From Rapana venosa (lineage: Eukaryota > Mollusca > Gastropoda > Neogastropoda > Muricidae), in NCBI GenBank assembly GCA_028751875.1, contig CM054135.1:5701389-5765388 (forward strand): DNA of 64,000 bases, read 5' to 3'. Shown piece by piece: positions 10,332 to 21,457 of this stretch. The position numbers and the translations under genes are program-made. The first letter of the stretch is position 1, and every line of letters starts with the position of its first letter. The notes beneath the pieces were generated by a model that ran no database searches, was not told the origin of the DNA, and saw nothing but the letters and a program-made list of their open reading frames with translations.

Positions 10332-11227
10332 GACCTCAGATAGGGATATTAATGACCTCAGATAGAGGCATCACTGACCTCAGATAGGGATATTAATGAC
10401 CTCAGATAGGAGCGTCAATGACCTCAGATAGGGGCGTCAGTGACCTCAGATAGGGATATCAATGATCTCAGATAGGGATATCAATGACCTTAGATAGGGG
10501 CGTCAATAACCTCAGATAGGGATATCAATGACCTCAAATAGGGGCATCACTGACCTCAGACAGGGGCATCAGTGACATAAGACAGGGGCATCAGTGACAT
10601 CAGATAGGTATATTAATGACCTCAGATAGGGATATTAATGACCTCAGATAGAGGCATCACTGACCTCAGATAGGGATATTAATGACCTCAGATAGGGATA
10701 TCAATGACCTCAAATAGGGGCATCACTGACCTCAGACAGGGGCATCAGTGACATAAGACAGGGGCGTCACTGACCTCAGATAGGGACACCAGTGACCTCA
10801 GATAGGGGCGTCACTGACCTCAGATAGGGGCGTCACTGACCTCAGATAGGGATATTAATGACCTCAGATAGGAATATCAATGACCTCAGATAGGGATATC
10901 AATGACCTCAGATAGGGATATCAATGACCTTAGATAGGAGCATCAGTGATCTCAGATAGGGATATCAATGACCTTAGATAGGAGCATCAGTGATCTCAGA
11001 TAGGGATATCAATGACCTTAGATAGGAGCATCAGTGACCTCAGATAGGGGAGTCAGTGACCTCGGGTAGAAGCGTCACTGACCTCAGATAGGGGCATCAC
11101 TGACCTCAGATAGGGCATCGCTGACCTCAGATAGGGGCATCACTGACCTCAGATAGGGGCATCACTGACCTCAGATAGGGGCATCAGTGATCTCAGATAT
11201 GGGCGTCGATGACCTCAGATAGGGGTA
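10332..11227. repeat. 22-bp minisatellite, about 41 units
   Basis: Tandem 22-bp units built on gacctcagatagg plus a variable 9-base half, mainly ggcatcact or gatatcaat. Unit types are interleaved. A block of several units (10530 onward, with gacctcaaatagg then cagacaggggc) recurs 175 bp later (10705), so there is higher-order structure. 22 is not a multiple of 3, so it is not a coding repeat. Confidence 0.97.
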
Positions 11228-12505
11228 TTTGTGTTGATAAGTTTAGCTGTCGATTTGCACAATGGTTATCTTGACTCTGAGGTTGAAGTTACACACCATA
11301 GATGTTTTGACAGCCATCCGCCATTACTGTCTGTTCTTTACCACTGTCTGCTATTGACTGATATCCAACAGTATCGTTCTTGCCAGAACAATGAATTTAA
11401 TAATGCAACTGTATCCTCCTGGTTTTCTTTGACAGTTGTCGACACGTCTTTAAAAAGGCCAAGCGGCTGCCATAGTGCTTTTGCAGACTTTCTGATTTGC
11501 GATATGGTCGGAAAAGGATCTTGCGACAGCGTTTTATCTCAAATGAGTGGATCTTCTACAAAGGCCGACCAGCATATATGAATGTGTAGGGGATTTATAT
11601 TTCGTCATTGTTGCTTTGGAGGCGGCAACAATAATTATTGGTTAAAATTATTTTGCACTTTTAAAACGCAGATGATTTGATAATCCTTAAATGTTTTGTT
11701 CAGTTTTGATGTTATTAAATTTTCCTACTGCACCCAGATATCTGAAACTGTTTACAATGTACATGCTATAAATATTTGCTCATATGTTTTCTGATGCTCT
11801 TGGTATTAATTGGTCAAAATGTTGGTTCCTATCCACATCTTCTTCTTCGTCGTCGAACGCTCGGATAAGTACAATTGATGTCTGTCGTATGAGCAAAAAT
11901 GCGTTGCACTGGTGCAATGATCTCAGTACCAAAAAATGTAAGATATACTACTGTCCAAGTATTTCAGAATCTCAGTTAAGTTCGATCTTCATTACCAGCC
12001 AAGTAGTGATGCATTTTGGCGCCTGGGCTTTATCACAGTTCTTGATTAAACCATTGACGCTGGGGGCAACAGCAAGGTGAGAGGCTGTATGACCAGTGGC
12101 TTTCCCATTCATGGAATTCCATTTTACAGCTTAGTCTTTAGTGATCGACTATGACTCTCTGACTAGGAGGCTTGACTTGCACAGTCCTTATGTGCTGCAG
12201 CCCTGGGGGCTGGTTGGCCTTTGGAGAGCATCTCCAACGTTGACTGTCCTTATGCCCACTTGGTCGAGAGAGTGGGGATGTACTGTGGGCAAGGCATCTC
12301 CACTATAATCAAATTTCTGCCCAATTTCCGAAACAGCAGCTGCCTCCTCTGCTGTTTTGGAGGTCATCGTCGAACACGACGGACAAACATACATACAGTG
12401 ATGCATTTTATATGCAAGCTGTCCTGCCTGTAGCATTGATTGTGCCAATCCCCCACCCTCATTCAATGTAATACTATTCTTCTTCTTTTCTCGTTGGCTT
12501 TACAC
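11228..12505. other. No supported gene; one family D fragment
   Basis: A plus-strand frame of 116 codons (11231-11581) has no recognisable domain and starts at the minisatellite edge; I do not call it a gene. Positions 11836-11918 (plus) are a family D fragment (TCTTCTTCGTCGTCGAACGC, then AAAATGCGTTGCACTG). Confidence 0.45.
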
Positions 12506-12509
12506 TGTC

Positions 12510-12585
12510 AGATAATAATAATAATAATGTATGGAATTTATATAGCGCTGAATCTTGTAAAGCAACAAATCAAAGCGCTCAGATT
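12510..12585 (+). mobile_element. Element F copy (TATATAGCGC core)
   Basis: An ATA array followed by TGGAATTTATATAGCGCT and CAAATCAAAGCGCTC. The same order occurs at 62680-62795 (plus) and 22205-22335 (minus). The next element downstream is a family B SINE. Confidence 0.7.
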
Positions 12586-12589
12586 TCAT

Positions 12590-12825
12590 TTCATACCACC
12601 TTAAGCCACGGCAGATTTCTCCGTGAAATTCGGGCCGCTCTCCCCGGGGAGAGCGGGAGAGCGCGTCGCCACAAGCGCTGCGCCACCCTCTTTTTTTTTT
12701 TCATGTCTGCAACTGTATTTGTTTCCCTATCAGAGTGGCTTTTTTCTAAGAATTTTGCCAGGGACAACTCTCTTGTTGCCGTGGTTTTTTTTTTACGTGC
12801 GCTAAATAATTACGTGTAACACACG

Positions 12826-12856
<31 letters not shown>

Positions 12857-12945
12857 TAGCGCCCAGACCACCACTCATGGTCTAATGGATGGGGGAAAAT
12901 TTTCCGGTCCAAACGGGGTACGAACCGCCGCACACTTCAGACCCG
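12590..12945 (-). mobile_element. SINE family B copy, nearly complete
   Basis: On the minus strand it includes the region just after the B box (TTCGTACCCCGTTTGG, near 12910), the central CTTTCGGATGAGACGATAAA (12836-12855), the ACGTAAAAA block and the 3' end GAGAAATCTGCCGTGG. The A box end is missing. Confidence 0.85.
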
Positions 12946-13254
12946 GAGAAAAATAGTGGCATGTCTTTTCCAGCTAGCTCCTCTCCTTGGTTTGAAGGGT
13001 TATATTTATCTCCGTCGGCCACACAATCTTCCCCAGGTCGCTGTAAGCTGCACCTCTGAATGTAATAGTTGTCAGTGTGAAGTATCGCAAAGAGTCATCA
13101 GGGAAGGAGACAGTGCTGCTTGGGGGCCATTACTCTGTGCCGACACTATTGTGATGTTGCTAAATATCACCAAGTGTGCATAGACTTTTAAAGTGGACAA
13201 TCACACCAACAACAACAATGATGTGTTGGTAAAGGTTGTAATAATGTAGTACTT
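12946..13254. other. No gene seen
   Basis: Unique-looking sequence with short, domain-free frames only. Confidence 0.4.
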
Positions 13255-13382
13255 AAGTATTCTTCTTCTTCTTAAGAAATTTGTTCTTAGATAGATGGCT
13301 TGATGAAAAAAACCCACCCAACTAATACATTGCTTATTCAATGTACAATCTGGAAATAAAAGTTTTACTTGACTTGACTTGT
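13255..13382 (+). mobile_element. Element G tail copy
   Basis: Shares TAGATGGCTTGATGAAAAAA, CATTCAATGTAC and GAAAATAAAAGTT with 16665-16765, ending in a TTGACT microtandem. A reverse, diverged match lies at 48715-48800. This is probably the 3' end of a retroelement (inference). Confidence 0.6.
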
Positions 13383-13519
13383 GACTGCATTGACAATGAA
13401 GTTTTCAAGTCATCATGTCAAGTTGGGGCAGGGATGTCGCTCTTTCTGGTGCCCCCCACCTCCCCCCACCCCCCTCATTTTGTGATTACCAGCAAACTTG
13501 CTGCTTATTTATGTTTCGT

Positions 13520-13615
13520 TATTCAGCTACAGTTCCGAGGTTCACCCATGAGATATTGTGTGTGTGGCCTTTTTTTTTTTTACCCACCATTAAGGTAGCT
13601 GCATTCCGACTTGAG
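13520..13615 (-). mobile_element. Repeat family E copy
   Basis: On the minus strand it begins CAAGTCGGAATGCAGCTACC and ends GGTGAACCTCGGAACTGTAG. A poly-T run (plus strand) sits inside it. Confidence 0.7.
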
Positions 13616-14621
13616 GGATCTTCTATCTACTAATATGTGATAAACAGTTATCCACAACTTTCTCCAATGCTCAGAATTCACCCTCCGACACTGCTCAAGG
13701 TTCTGTGTGTTTGGCAGTATCGGTCTCTCGCTCATCTGTATCTCTCTGTCTCTGTCTCTTTGTCTCTCTCTCTCTCTCTGTGTCTCTGTCTCTGTCTGTC
13801 TCTCTATCTTCGTTTTTAGCTATACTTTGTTTTGATTCTTGGTCTACGTCAGCCTATATTTAGTTTTGATTTTGGAATATGCATATTCATGAGTATCCAG
13901 TTTTGAGTGCACGTCAAGGTATTGTGCCAAAGTTCTACCAAAGTTTACGAGAAATCATACTTCATTTTTTTTCACCTCTTCCATTTTTGGCCCGTCACAG
14001 TGTATTTTGTGGCCTAAGGCCGATGTACATTAAACAATTTCAGAGTTCAGAGTTCTGTCTCTCTCTCTTTCGCAGACTGATGAAATCTTTCAGCCATAGT
14101 GTATGATATTGCACTCTATTGTATTGTTTTGTATTGAATTGTATTACAAACACATAAACACATTTGGGTATTTGCTCCGTGGGAAGATAACATTGCAACA
14201 GTGAAGAACTGTAACTCTCCTGTGATAACTTGAAGGCGATAACATTTTTTTCCTCTGTACGTTTTGTCAGGAACATATCTCTTTTTGCTATGGATTATTT
14301 TTCTTTATTTTCAGCAAATCCATATTGCCCAAAGAACTTAAGTTTACCATCTTCTCTGCAAGAACTGCATCCAGATTGTATTGTACGCATTACAATACAA
14401 TACAGTGCAGTATTATACGGTACAATGTAGTACAAAACAATACTGTACAAAGCGGTACAGCACAATTCAGTACAATGCAAATATGTACTTAGCAGACGTA
14501 TGACCAACGTGCATAGGGTGTAATCAGCATAGTATGATTGTAATGAGATGGTATGTTCTCGTGTTTTTTTTAACGAAACAAGAAAGGAATGTGAAAAACA
14601 AGGTGTATGAAATGTTCTATA
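13616..14621. other. No gene seen; CT array and degenerate pentamer tracts
   Basis: A CT/GT array occupies 13736-13815. Degenerate TTGTA/TACAA pentamer tracts lie at 14110-14155 and 14380-14475. No domain-bearing frame. Confidence 0.5.
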
Positions 14622-14798
<177 letters not shown>

Positions 14799-14908
14799 AG
14801 CAAACAGTAGCGGAAGACAATAAAAATGCAAAAAACTCAGTTAAAAAAACAGAACATTATCAACGATGCCATCCCACCAAACAAACACATAACTGACCAG
14901 CCAACGAC

Positions 14909-14927
14909 CAAGCAAGCAAGCAAGCAG

Positions 14928-14967
<40 letters not shown>

Positions 14968-14985
14968 CCAACCAACCAACCAAAC
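14909..14985. repeat. AAGC tetranucleotide array
   Basis: About 14 AAGC units grading into AACC units. Confidence 0.95.
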
Positions 14986-15019
14986 CGATACACAAGCAAC
15001 AACAAAAAAACCCAACATG

Positions 15020-15299
15020 ACCAAACACTTTCTTTTCTTGCTGCCTATATGAAAAAACTCACTGCTAAACGTGCCCGCCAGTCACAGAGGCGAACACTTT
15101 GTACCAAATAACTCTTAGGTCATGGAACCCAGCTTGCTTTGACCTTAGCCAAAAGACAGGAATGCTTTACCAACCAGCCACAGCTCTTATAGTCTTCCAG
15201 GAGGGACTGCTCTTTCAAGGCAACATCGAATATTGTTTGTCACTTTGGCTAAACACCTTTATCCTGTCACTTCCCTTCCATACATTCCGCTTTCTCTGC
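15020..15299. other. No gene seen
   Basis: Unique-looking sequence. The long frame that starts here runs into CT repeat and is not supported as a gene. Confidence 0.4.
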
Positions 15300-15720
15300 T
15301 TCCCTCTGTCTATCTGTCTGTATGTCTGTTTGTTTGTCTGGCAGTTTCTGATTCTCTCTCTCTCAAGATACTCTCCCCCCCCCCTCCACCCACCCTTTGT
15401 CACTAGCCCCCTCACCCGCCAAACGCCCAACATTGTTATTTACTCCCTCTCTCATTCCTACGTTCTTCCGCTTCTCTGTTTGTCTGTCTGTATGTCTGCC
15501 TGTCTCTCCCTCCGTCTCTCTGTATCTCTCTGTCTCTGTGTGTCTGTCTGCCAGTCTCTGTGTGTCTGTCTGTCAGTCTCTGTCTGTCTGTCTGTCTGTC
15601 TGTTTCTGTCTGTGTGTGTGTGTCTCTCTCTTTTCTTTGTCTCTGTGAGTATGTCTGTCTCTCACTCTCTCTCCCCCCTCTCTCTTTCTCAGCATACCCC
15701 TCTCTCTCTCCCCTACCCAC
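15300..15720. repeat. CT/GT-rich low-complexity tract
   Basis: TCTG, TGTC and CTCT units with poly-C inserts. Ser-Leu and Cys-Val frames here are repeat artefacts. Confidence 0.9.
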
Positions 15721-15959
15721 TACCACTCCAGCCTCACCCACCTCCGCCCATCATTGTTATTAATTTAGCTACCCCTCCCTCTTATATTCCTCCTGCCTTC
15801 CAAATTCTTTCATCTGCATTCACACAATTACTGATCACGACAACATCTAGCTGGTAGTATCTATCGGCTTCAGTGTTTACGATACTAATTATCTTCAAGC
15901 AAAGATGAACTACCAAGCTGGCGTATGAGGAATTTCGCGAACACTTGCGTTTACACAGT

Positions 15960-16017
15960 GACACAGAGTAACACACACACAGACACAGACACACACACAG
16001 ACACACAGACACACACA

Positions 16018-16092
<75 letters not shown>

Positions 16093-16435
16093 CGCACGCA
16101 CACACACACACACACACAGTCACACACACAGAGTTCCACACAGACACAGACAGACAGACATACACACACACGCGCAGTCACACACAGACACAACACACAT
16201 CTACATGCCATTACGCGCGTGCACACATAGCGCATATATACAGACACGAATACACACCTCACATGTACATGCACACAAAAAACAAGCAAGCATACGCACA
16301 TGCTAGTAAACAAATATGTGCACATGTATGCATGCACACACACACATACACATACACACACACACAACACACACATAAATCCACATACTCTCACACACGC
16401 ATGCACGCACAATCAAACGAGCACAACACGCACAC
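15960..16435. repeat. CA microsatellite tract
   Basis: A pure CA core at 16020-16092 with degenerate CA, GA and CG flanks to 16435. Confidence 0.95.
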
Positions 16436-16439
16436 ACAC

Positions 16440-16664
16440 CCACACTGTTTAGTTGTTTGTTTGGTTGTTTTTTCTGTTTTTGTTTGTTTTGTTTGTTTCA
16501 TTTGGTTTGGTTTGGCTTTTTTGGTTGTTTTTTGTTTGTTTGTGTTTTTTTTGGTGGATGTAATTTTACAATAATGTTTTCTGTTTGTTTGATTTGTATG
16601 GCTTTTTATTGTTTAGTTTTTTAAAATTCTATGTATGCATATATATCATCATGATTTTTTGAAA
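16440..16664. other. GTTT-rich spacer
   Basis: Degenerate TTTG/GTTT sequence, then AT-rich. Nothing coding. Confidence 0.5.
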
Positions 16665-16765
16665 TTTATGTTCGATAGATGGCTTGATGAAAAAAACCAA
16701 CAGAATTACACTGCTCATTCAATGTACCATCCGAAAATAAAAGTTAAACTCTGACTTTGACTTTA
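16665..16765 (+). mobile_element. Element G tail copy
   Basis: TAGATGGCTTGATGAAAAAA and CATTCAATGTACCATC as at 13285, ending in a CTGACTTTGACTTT microtandem. A CA array begins about 15 bp after it. Confidence 0.6.
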
Positions 16766-16773
16766 CGTTTCTC

Positions 16774-16774
<1 letters not shown>

Positions 16775-16870
<96 letters not shown>

Positions 16871-16879
16871 ACACACACA

Positions 16880-16910
<31 letters not shown>

Positions 16911-17262
16911 CTCTCTCTCTCATCTCTCTCTCTCTCTCTCTCTCTCTCGCCTCCCCCCCCGTCCCCCTCCTCTCTGCCTTCTTGTTTTCCCATCTTCTCT
17001 CTCCATCTGTTTCTGTCACCTTTTGTGTGTGGAGAGTGTGTGTGTGTGTGTTGTGTTTTGTGTGTGTGTGTGTGTGTGTGTGTGTTGTCGCTGCGCGCGC
17101 GCGCGCGCGCTGTGCGTGCGTCTTTGCGTGCGAAGCAGTGTTGTGTGTGCTTACGTGCGTGCAGTGTGTGTGTGTGCCTACGTGCGTGCGTGCGTCTGTG
17201 CGTGCGTACTTGCGTGCGTACGTGCAGTGTGTGTGTGTGTGTGTGAGCGCGCGTGCGTGCGC
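16775..17262. repeat. CA, CT, then GT/CG arrays
   Basis: CA 16778-16880, CT 16881-16950, then after a 75-bp gap GT with CG runs at 17030-17260 including TGCG-type units. Confidence 0.95.
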
Positions 17263-17534
17263 GAGTGCTTTTGTCTCTTTTTCTCTCCTTCTGTCTGCCT
17301 CTTTTCCCATGGAAGGTTCGCTAATCGATATAACTTTGTTTTTAGCTGGAACTTATTTAAGTTGCGTTAATTATTGAGGATATAAAAGAAAGATTCTCTC
17401 ACGAAATGTTCAAAGTCTGATGATCATTTGTGTACACCTTTTGCATGCGCGCATGTATGCGTGTTTTGGTGTTTATGTGCATGTTCGCACATGTGTGTGA
17501 CCGAGTGTAGTCGAGCGCTTGCACGCGTTCCGTG

Positions 17535-17692
17535 TGTGTTTGGGTCTCTCTCTCTTTCCCTCTCCCTCCCTTCGCCCCCCTCTCTCTCACACACACGCAC
17601 AAGAGAGAGAGAGAAGAGAGAGAGAGAGTGAGATGAGATGAGAAGAGAGATGATGAAGATAGATGAGAGAGAGAGAGAGAAGAGAGTGGAGT
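17535..17692. repeat. CT then GA low-complexity tract
   Basis: CT-rich 17545-17590, a short CA run, then GA-rich sequence to 17692. The halves are imperfectly complementary and could fold back. Confidence 0.85.
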
Positions 17693-17754
17693 TAGTTTAT
17701 AAAGTGATACACAACCATTGTTCTGGAAGCATAAATTAAAGTAGCAGATATCCC

Positions 17755-17870
17755 CAAAGTCGGAATGTGGCTACGTGGAAGCTTGAATAACAAATATTCG
17801 CATAGGCATAATCTCACCATTGACAAACTTCGGAGCTCTCTTTAGTTAAGGAATGAAAAAATAAAAGATT
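17755..17870 (+). mobile_element. Repeat family E copy
   Basis: AAAGTCGGAATGTGGCTACG at the start, ATAATCTCACCATTGACAAA in the middle, CTTCGGAGCTC near the end, then an A-rich tail. Confidence 0.75.
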
Positions 17871-17889
17871 GTCAGATAAACCCTGTAAT

Positions 17890-18200
17890 GTTTTTTCAGA
17901 CGGAAGCAGTGTTGTCTGTCATATGAACAAAAACGCGTTGTGTTGCCGTTAAACGCCTGACAAGACAGGCCCAGCGCATCCGACTTGGGCGTGGGAGAGA
18001 ATTATCTTTGAAGTCTTTATTGAAACAAAAAAAGGGCAGGAGAATGGACAAAGACGGCAGAAAATAGACAAGAAGGAAGAAAAGAAACAAGATAGAAACA
18101 AAGAGAGGGATAGAAAAGAGGGAATTCCTAGCACAGCATTTTCAGAAGGTGGGGATGCTATTTATACTGACAGGCTCCCAGCATCCCTACAGTGGGTGGG
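17890..18200 (+). mobile_element. Repeat family D copy, nearly full
   Basis: Order: CAGACGGAAGCAGTG, ATGAACAAAAACGCG, CGCCTGACAAGACAGGCCCA, a GAA/AAAGAG-rich middle, then GGTGGGGATGCTATTTATAC. The same order reads on the minus strand at 60185-60530 and 23090-23430. No clear Pol III boxes were seen; class unknown (SINE-like). Confidence 0.75.
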
Positions 18201-18227
18201 GGTGGGGTGGGGTAGGGTAGGGGGGGA
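18193..18227 (+). other. G-rich run with G-quadruplex potential
   Basis: Seven runs of three or more G separated by single T or TA, at the end of a family D copy. Confidence 0.7.
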
Positions 18228-18384
18228 ACTCGAGACTTCAAAGGGTACATTGGTTTGTTTCCCTTTTATTCAGCATCTTCCGCAGGGATTTCTAGGCGGA
18301 TGCGGTCAGTGTGCTTAGAGGGTTGCGTGCACATTGACTTAAACCCCTTGAGAACCTGACATCTGGAACAATCCACTGAACTAG

Positions 18385-18812
18385 ATATTGCCTTAGTGGA
18401 TCGGTGGTCTAGAGGTAACGCGCCTGCCTAGAAAGCGAAAAAATCCGAGTCGGAAGTGTGCGGTGGTTTGATCTCCATTTGGACTAAAATACTTACCCCC
18501 CTTCCATTAGTTCATGGTGGTCTGGGTGCTATTCTTTCGGATGAGACATAAACCGAGGTCCCGTGTGTAATAAAAAAATTATCTAGCGCGCGTAAAAGAA
18601 CCCACGGCAACAAGAGAGCTTTCCCTGGAAAAAAATATGTGGAAAAAGGCACTATGATAGGGAAACAAATACAGTTGTAGACAGGAAAAGAAAAAAAAGT
18701 AATGGGTGGCGCTGCTTTTGTGGCGACGCGATCTACATGGGGAGAACAGCCCGAATTTCACGCAGAGAAATCTGCCGTGACTTAAAGTGGTATGAAATGA
18801 AACAAAACCCGT
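18385..18812 (+). mobile_element. SINE family B copy, full length
   Basis: Reference copy for family B. The tRNA-like head has an A box (TGGTCTAGAGGTAACGC, 18408) and B box (GGTTTGATCTCC, 18464). The central domain is CTTTCGGATGAGACATAAAC (18535). Next comes the GCGTAAAAGAACCCACGGCA block (18590), then AGGGAAACAAATACAG and a 3' end CGTGACTTAAAGTGGTATG with an AAATGAAAC tail. tRNA-derived SINEs are transcribed by RNA polymerase III and moved by LINE enzymes (established). Confidence 0.9.
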
Positions 18813-19394
18813 GAGCATTTGGGGTCGGAACCAGCACTAAGAAGAGACTGATGCTGGGACGAATTCCGAACGAACATTGGACATAATAATTATCTATTCT
18901 CTTTATCGACGATGATCAGTATCTGCAACAGTACAATCAAAATATGCCTGACAAGAACGTGTGTGTAATCTAAGTGGATAATCAAACACAAAATCAAATT
19001 GAGAAATAATTTCAAAATAAGAGGCTGTCTTCAAATGCTACATAAACCACTTACCATTTTAGATGAAATTATTATTTATACATTCAGAAATTGTGAGAAA
19101 TACTAAATTTCAAGAGAGAGAGAAGAGTGTGTTTAAAATGTGACGAATATAAAAAGTTCTTGGTGAATTTTCACTATTTAACTGTTCACGTCCTAAAATA
19201 AAAGAAAACCGTGAATTTATTTTGCCCCCTACATTTTCAACACCATTTCCACGTCATTGAACTACACAAATTTGTAAAAACGCTTTGATTGTTTCTGTAG
19301 AATAAGTGTGGTAACTAGATATCGTTAGCATACGTCAATCCATTACGTCAAAAGAAAATGCTATCAGGTAACTTCCGCTTGTGGGATGTAAAAA
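18813..19394. other. No gene seen; AT-rich spacer
   Basis: AT-rich unique-looking sequence with no domain-bearing frame. Confidence 0.45.
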
Positions 19395-19673
19395 GGGTAA
19401 AGGTGTCCCATAACTTATGTGGTCGCAGGGGAGCGAGGCGTCAGAGACCTCAACTTCTCTAGAGGCCAGCATATTGAGGGCGGCGCCCATCTCCTCTACC
19501 TCGCTGCTTTACCCTCCCTGACCCTAAAGAGGCAGGTACCCATTTACAGCTGGGTGAACTGTACTAAAGCCAAGGCGCACAAACGGTCACCCATCCAACT
19601 GGTAACCACGCTCGACGCTGCTTAACTTGGCTGGGGGAAAGCGAGTGCTCCGACCACTGAGCTATCCCGTCCC
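19395..19673 (-). mobile_element. SINE family C (tRNA/5S chimera), full copy
   Basis: Reading on the minus strand from 19673: a tRNA-like start with A box TAGCTCAGTGG, then at about 19630-19583 a 5S rRNA-like segment (GTTAAGCAGCGTCGAGCGTGG, followed by GTTGGATGGGTGACCG). This matches in order the A box, intermediate element and C box of animal 5S genes. Then come GCTGTAAATGGGTACCTGCC, GGGCGCCGCCCTCAATATGC, and the 3' end TAGAGAAGTTGAGGTCTCTG with CATAAGTTATGGGACACC. No tRNA B box is evident. Confidence 0.85.
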
Positions 19674-19976
19674 TTTGTGGGATGAAGCTGCCACATAAAA
19701 CTACAGGCTCCTGTTCATTCTAACGTCTCAGACTTTAATCTGGAGTGAATGCATGTTCTACATGGTGTCAGAAGTGGGATCCCGAACCCACGCCCACATT
19801 CTTGAACCAAAAATTTCTTGAGTGAATGCATGTTCTATAGTTACCACGATTTACTGAAGTAATCCTACTGCTTAACCAAATATTGGCGTTCTTTGCTTTA
19901 TCCCGTTGAAGTGCTAGGGTTATTTCTTGCAGAAATTGTTCAAAATGTTTGAATACTTTCCAGTTACAGCTGCTTT

Positions 19977-20104
19977 CTTGTTGTTGTTGTTGTTGTTGTT
20001 TGTTCTTCTTTCTTCTTCTTCTTCTTCTTCTTTTTTCTTTTCTTCTTCTTCTTCTTCTTCTTCTTCTTCTTCTTCTTCTTCTTCTTCTTCTTCTTCCCCT
20101 CCTC
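19977..20104. repeat. TTG array then CTT array
   Basis: TTG units 19980-20000 and CTT units 20006-20095. The Ser- and Arg-rich frames across it are artefacts. Confidence 0.95.
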
Positions 20105-20215
20105 TCTTTCTTCTTCGTCAAACACTCAGACAGAAAAAAATGCCTCGTGCTGCCGTCAAGCGCCTGACAAGTCAGGCCCAGCGCATCCGATTTCGGCGCG
20201 AGCTGCTGTATTACT
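20105..20215 (+). mobile_element. Repeat family D, 5' part
   Basis: TCTTCGTCAAACACTCAGAC, then GCCGTCAAGCGCCTGACAAG and GGCCCAGCGCATCCG. The CTT array lies immediately upstream, as the CTT units do at other D copies. Confidence 0.7.
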
Positions 20216-20485
20216 TGTGTCAAAACAATATTGCATATATGCAGGCAATCTGATTTTGTAATGATTGTGTATGTAACGTTCTTGTAGTCTATGGTTCACA
20301 TGGTTGCAGTATCGTTGCATTGCAATTGTTGCTTACCTAATTCAATATTCTGGCTTTACACTTCTCGGTTTCGAGTTTCATGAAAATCTGTGAGAACAAA
20401 ACCTGTTTGTAACATAGCATGAATTATAATTGATGAAGAGCTCCTGTCACAAAAAGGCAAATTAAAATTGTGTATATTATACTAT

Positions 20486-20602
20486 GTCGAACGCTCAGAC
20501 AGCAGTAACTATTGTTGTGTGTCCTACAAGCGAAAATGCGCTGCACTGCTATTAAGCACCTGACAAGTCAGGCCCAGCACATTTGACTTCGGCGTGAAAT
20601 TG
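20486..20602 (+). mobile_element. Repeat family D, 5' part
   Basis: GTCGAACGCTCAGACAGCAG, then CTGACAAGTCAGGCCCAGC and TTCGGCGTGAAAT. A second D fragment in the same orientation within 400 bp. Confidence 0.7.
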
Positions 20603-20949
20603 TATATATATTTAATGGTCACATACCATGAAATATATAGGCACTCTTTTGTTAAAGTATTGTTTCATGCTTATTTTACTCCTCTAATGATATAATTTGG
20701 GTCATTATATGACAAAAAGTGAGATTTTACACTATTTTTTTTCTGAGAGAACATTCGCATTCTAACTCCACTTAAGACTGACTAAAACTTTTTACTTCTG
20801 TATCAATATTGACTTTTAAAAGAAGCATTACAGACAGAACCAACATTTCACAAACTATTTGAATATGACACACCTGTTCAGAGCAATCGATGTTTCAACA
20901 GTCTTCTGTGAATCCTAGTCTAAGTACGGCGACCTTGAAAGGTAAGTTC
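20603..20949. other. No gene seen; AT-rich spacer
   Basis: AT-rich, no domain-bearing frame. Confidence 0.4.
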
Positions 20950-21246
20950 TCCCATGGGGATGCCGGGGGTCTGTCAGTATAAATAGCAGGGAAGCGAGGC
21001 ATCAGAGACCTTAACTTCTCTAGGGGCTAGCATATTGAGGGCGGCGCCCATCTCCTCTCCCTCGTTGCTTTACCTTCCATGACCCTAAAGAGGGTAGGTA
21101 CCCATTTACAGCTTGGTGAACTGGGGGACTGTACTGAAGCCAAGGCGCGCAAACGGTCACCCATCCAAGTGGTAACCACGCTCGATGCTGCTTAACCTTA
21201 GCTGGGGGAAAGCGAGTGCTCCGACCACTGAGCTATCCCGTCCCCT
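20950..21246 (-). mobile_element. Family D tail abutting SINE family C copy
   Basis: 20950-20988 is the last 40 bp of family D (GGGGATGCCGGGGGTCTGTC on the plus strand). It joins directly to a family C copy (20989-21246) in which the 5S-like box is intact: minus strand CTTGGATGGGTGACCG at 21171-21156. Confidence 0.8.
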
Positions 21247-21457
21247 ATGTAGCAGAGTGCCGTTGTTGAATTTTGTATTGCCAAAAACTTTGTCCTATAT
21301 AGAAGTCTGAGATGCCGAGTGCTTGGAATGAATACCTTGATGAAAGGGAGGGAATGCTCTTGGTCCTGTTTGAGTCTCCCATCCCAAGATCTGACACAGT
21401 ATCCCCTCACTATAGGGAAGAGTCAGCTGATGTTATTTATTTACTGATTTATTTATA

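Noticed and set aside
10332..11227. CRISPR-like array
   Set aside because: The repeats are contiguous 22-bp units without unique spacers, and the DNA is eukaryotic.
11231..11581. 116-codon protein gene
   Set aside because: No domain, no splice support and no paralogue; it starts inside the minisatellite edge.
15951..17377. Several 100-200-codon Cys-Val, Thr-His and Arg-Glu frames
   Set aside because: Dinucleotide repeats are open in several frames on both strands, so length means nothing here.
19583..19630. 5S rRNA gene or pseudogene
   Set aside because: Only about 45 bp match 5S, always in the same place inside repeat family C, so it is part of a SINE.
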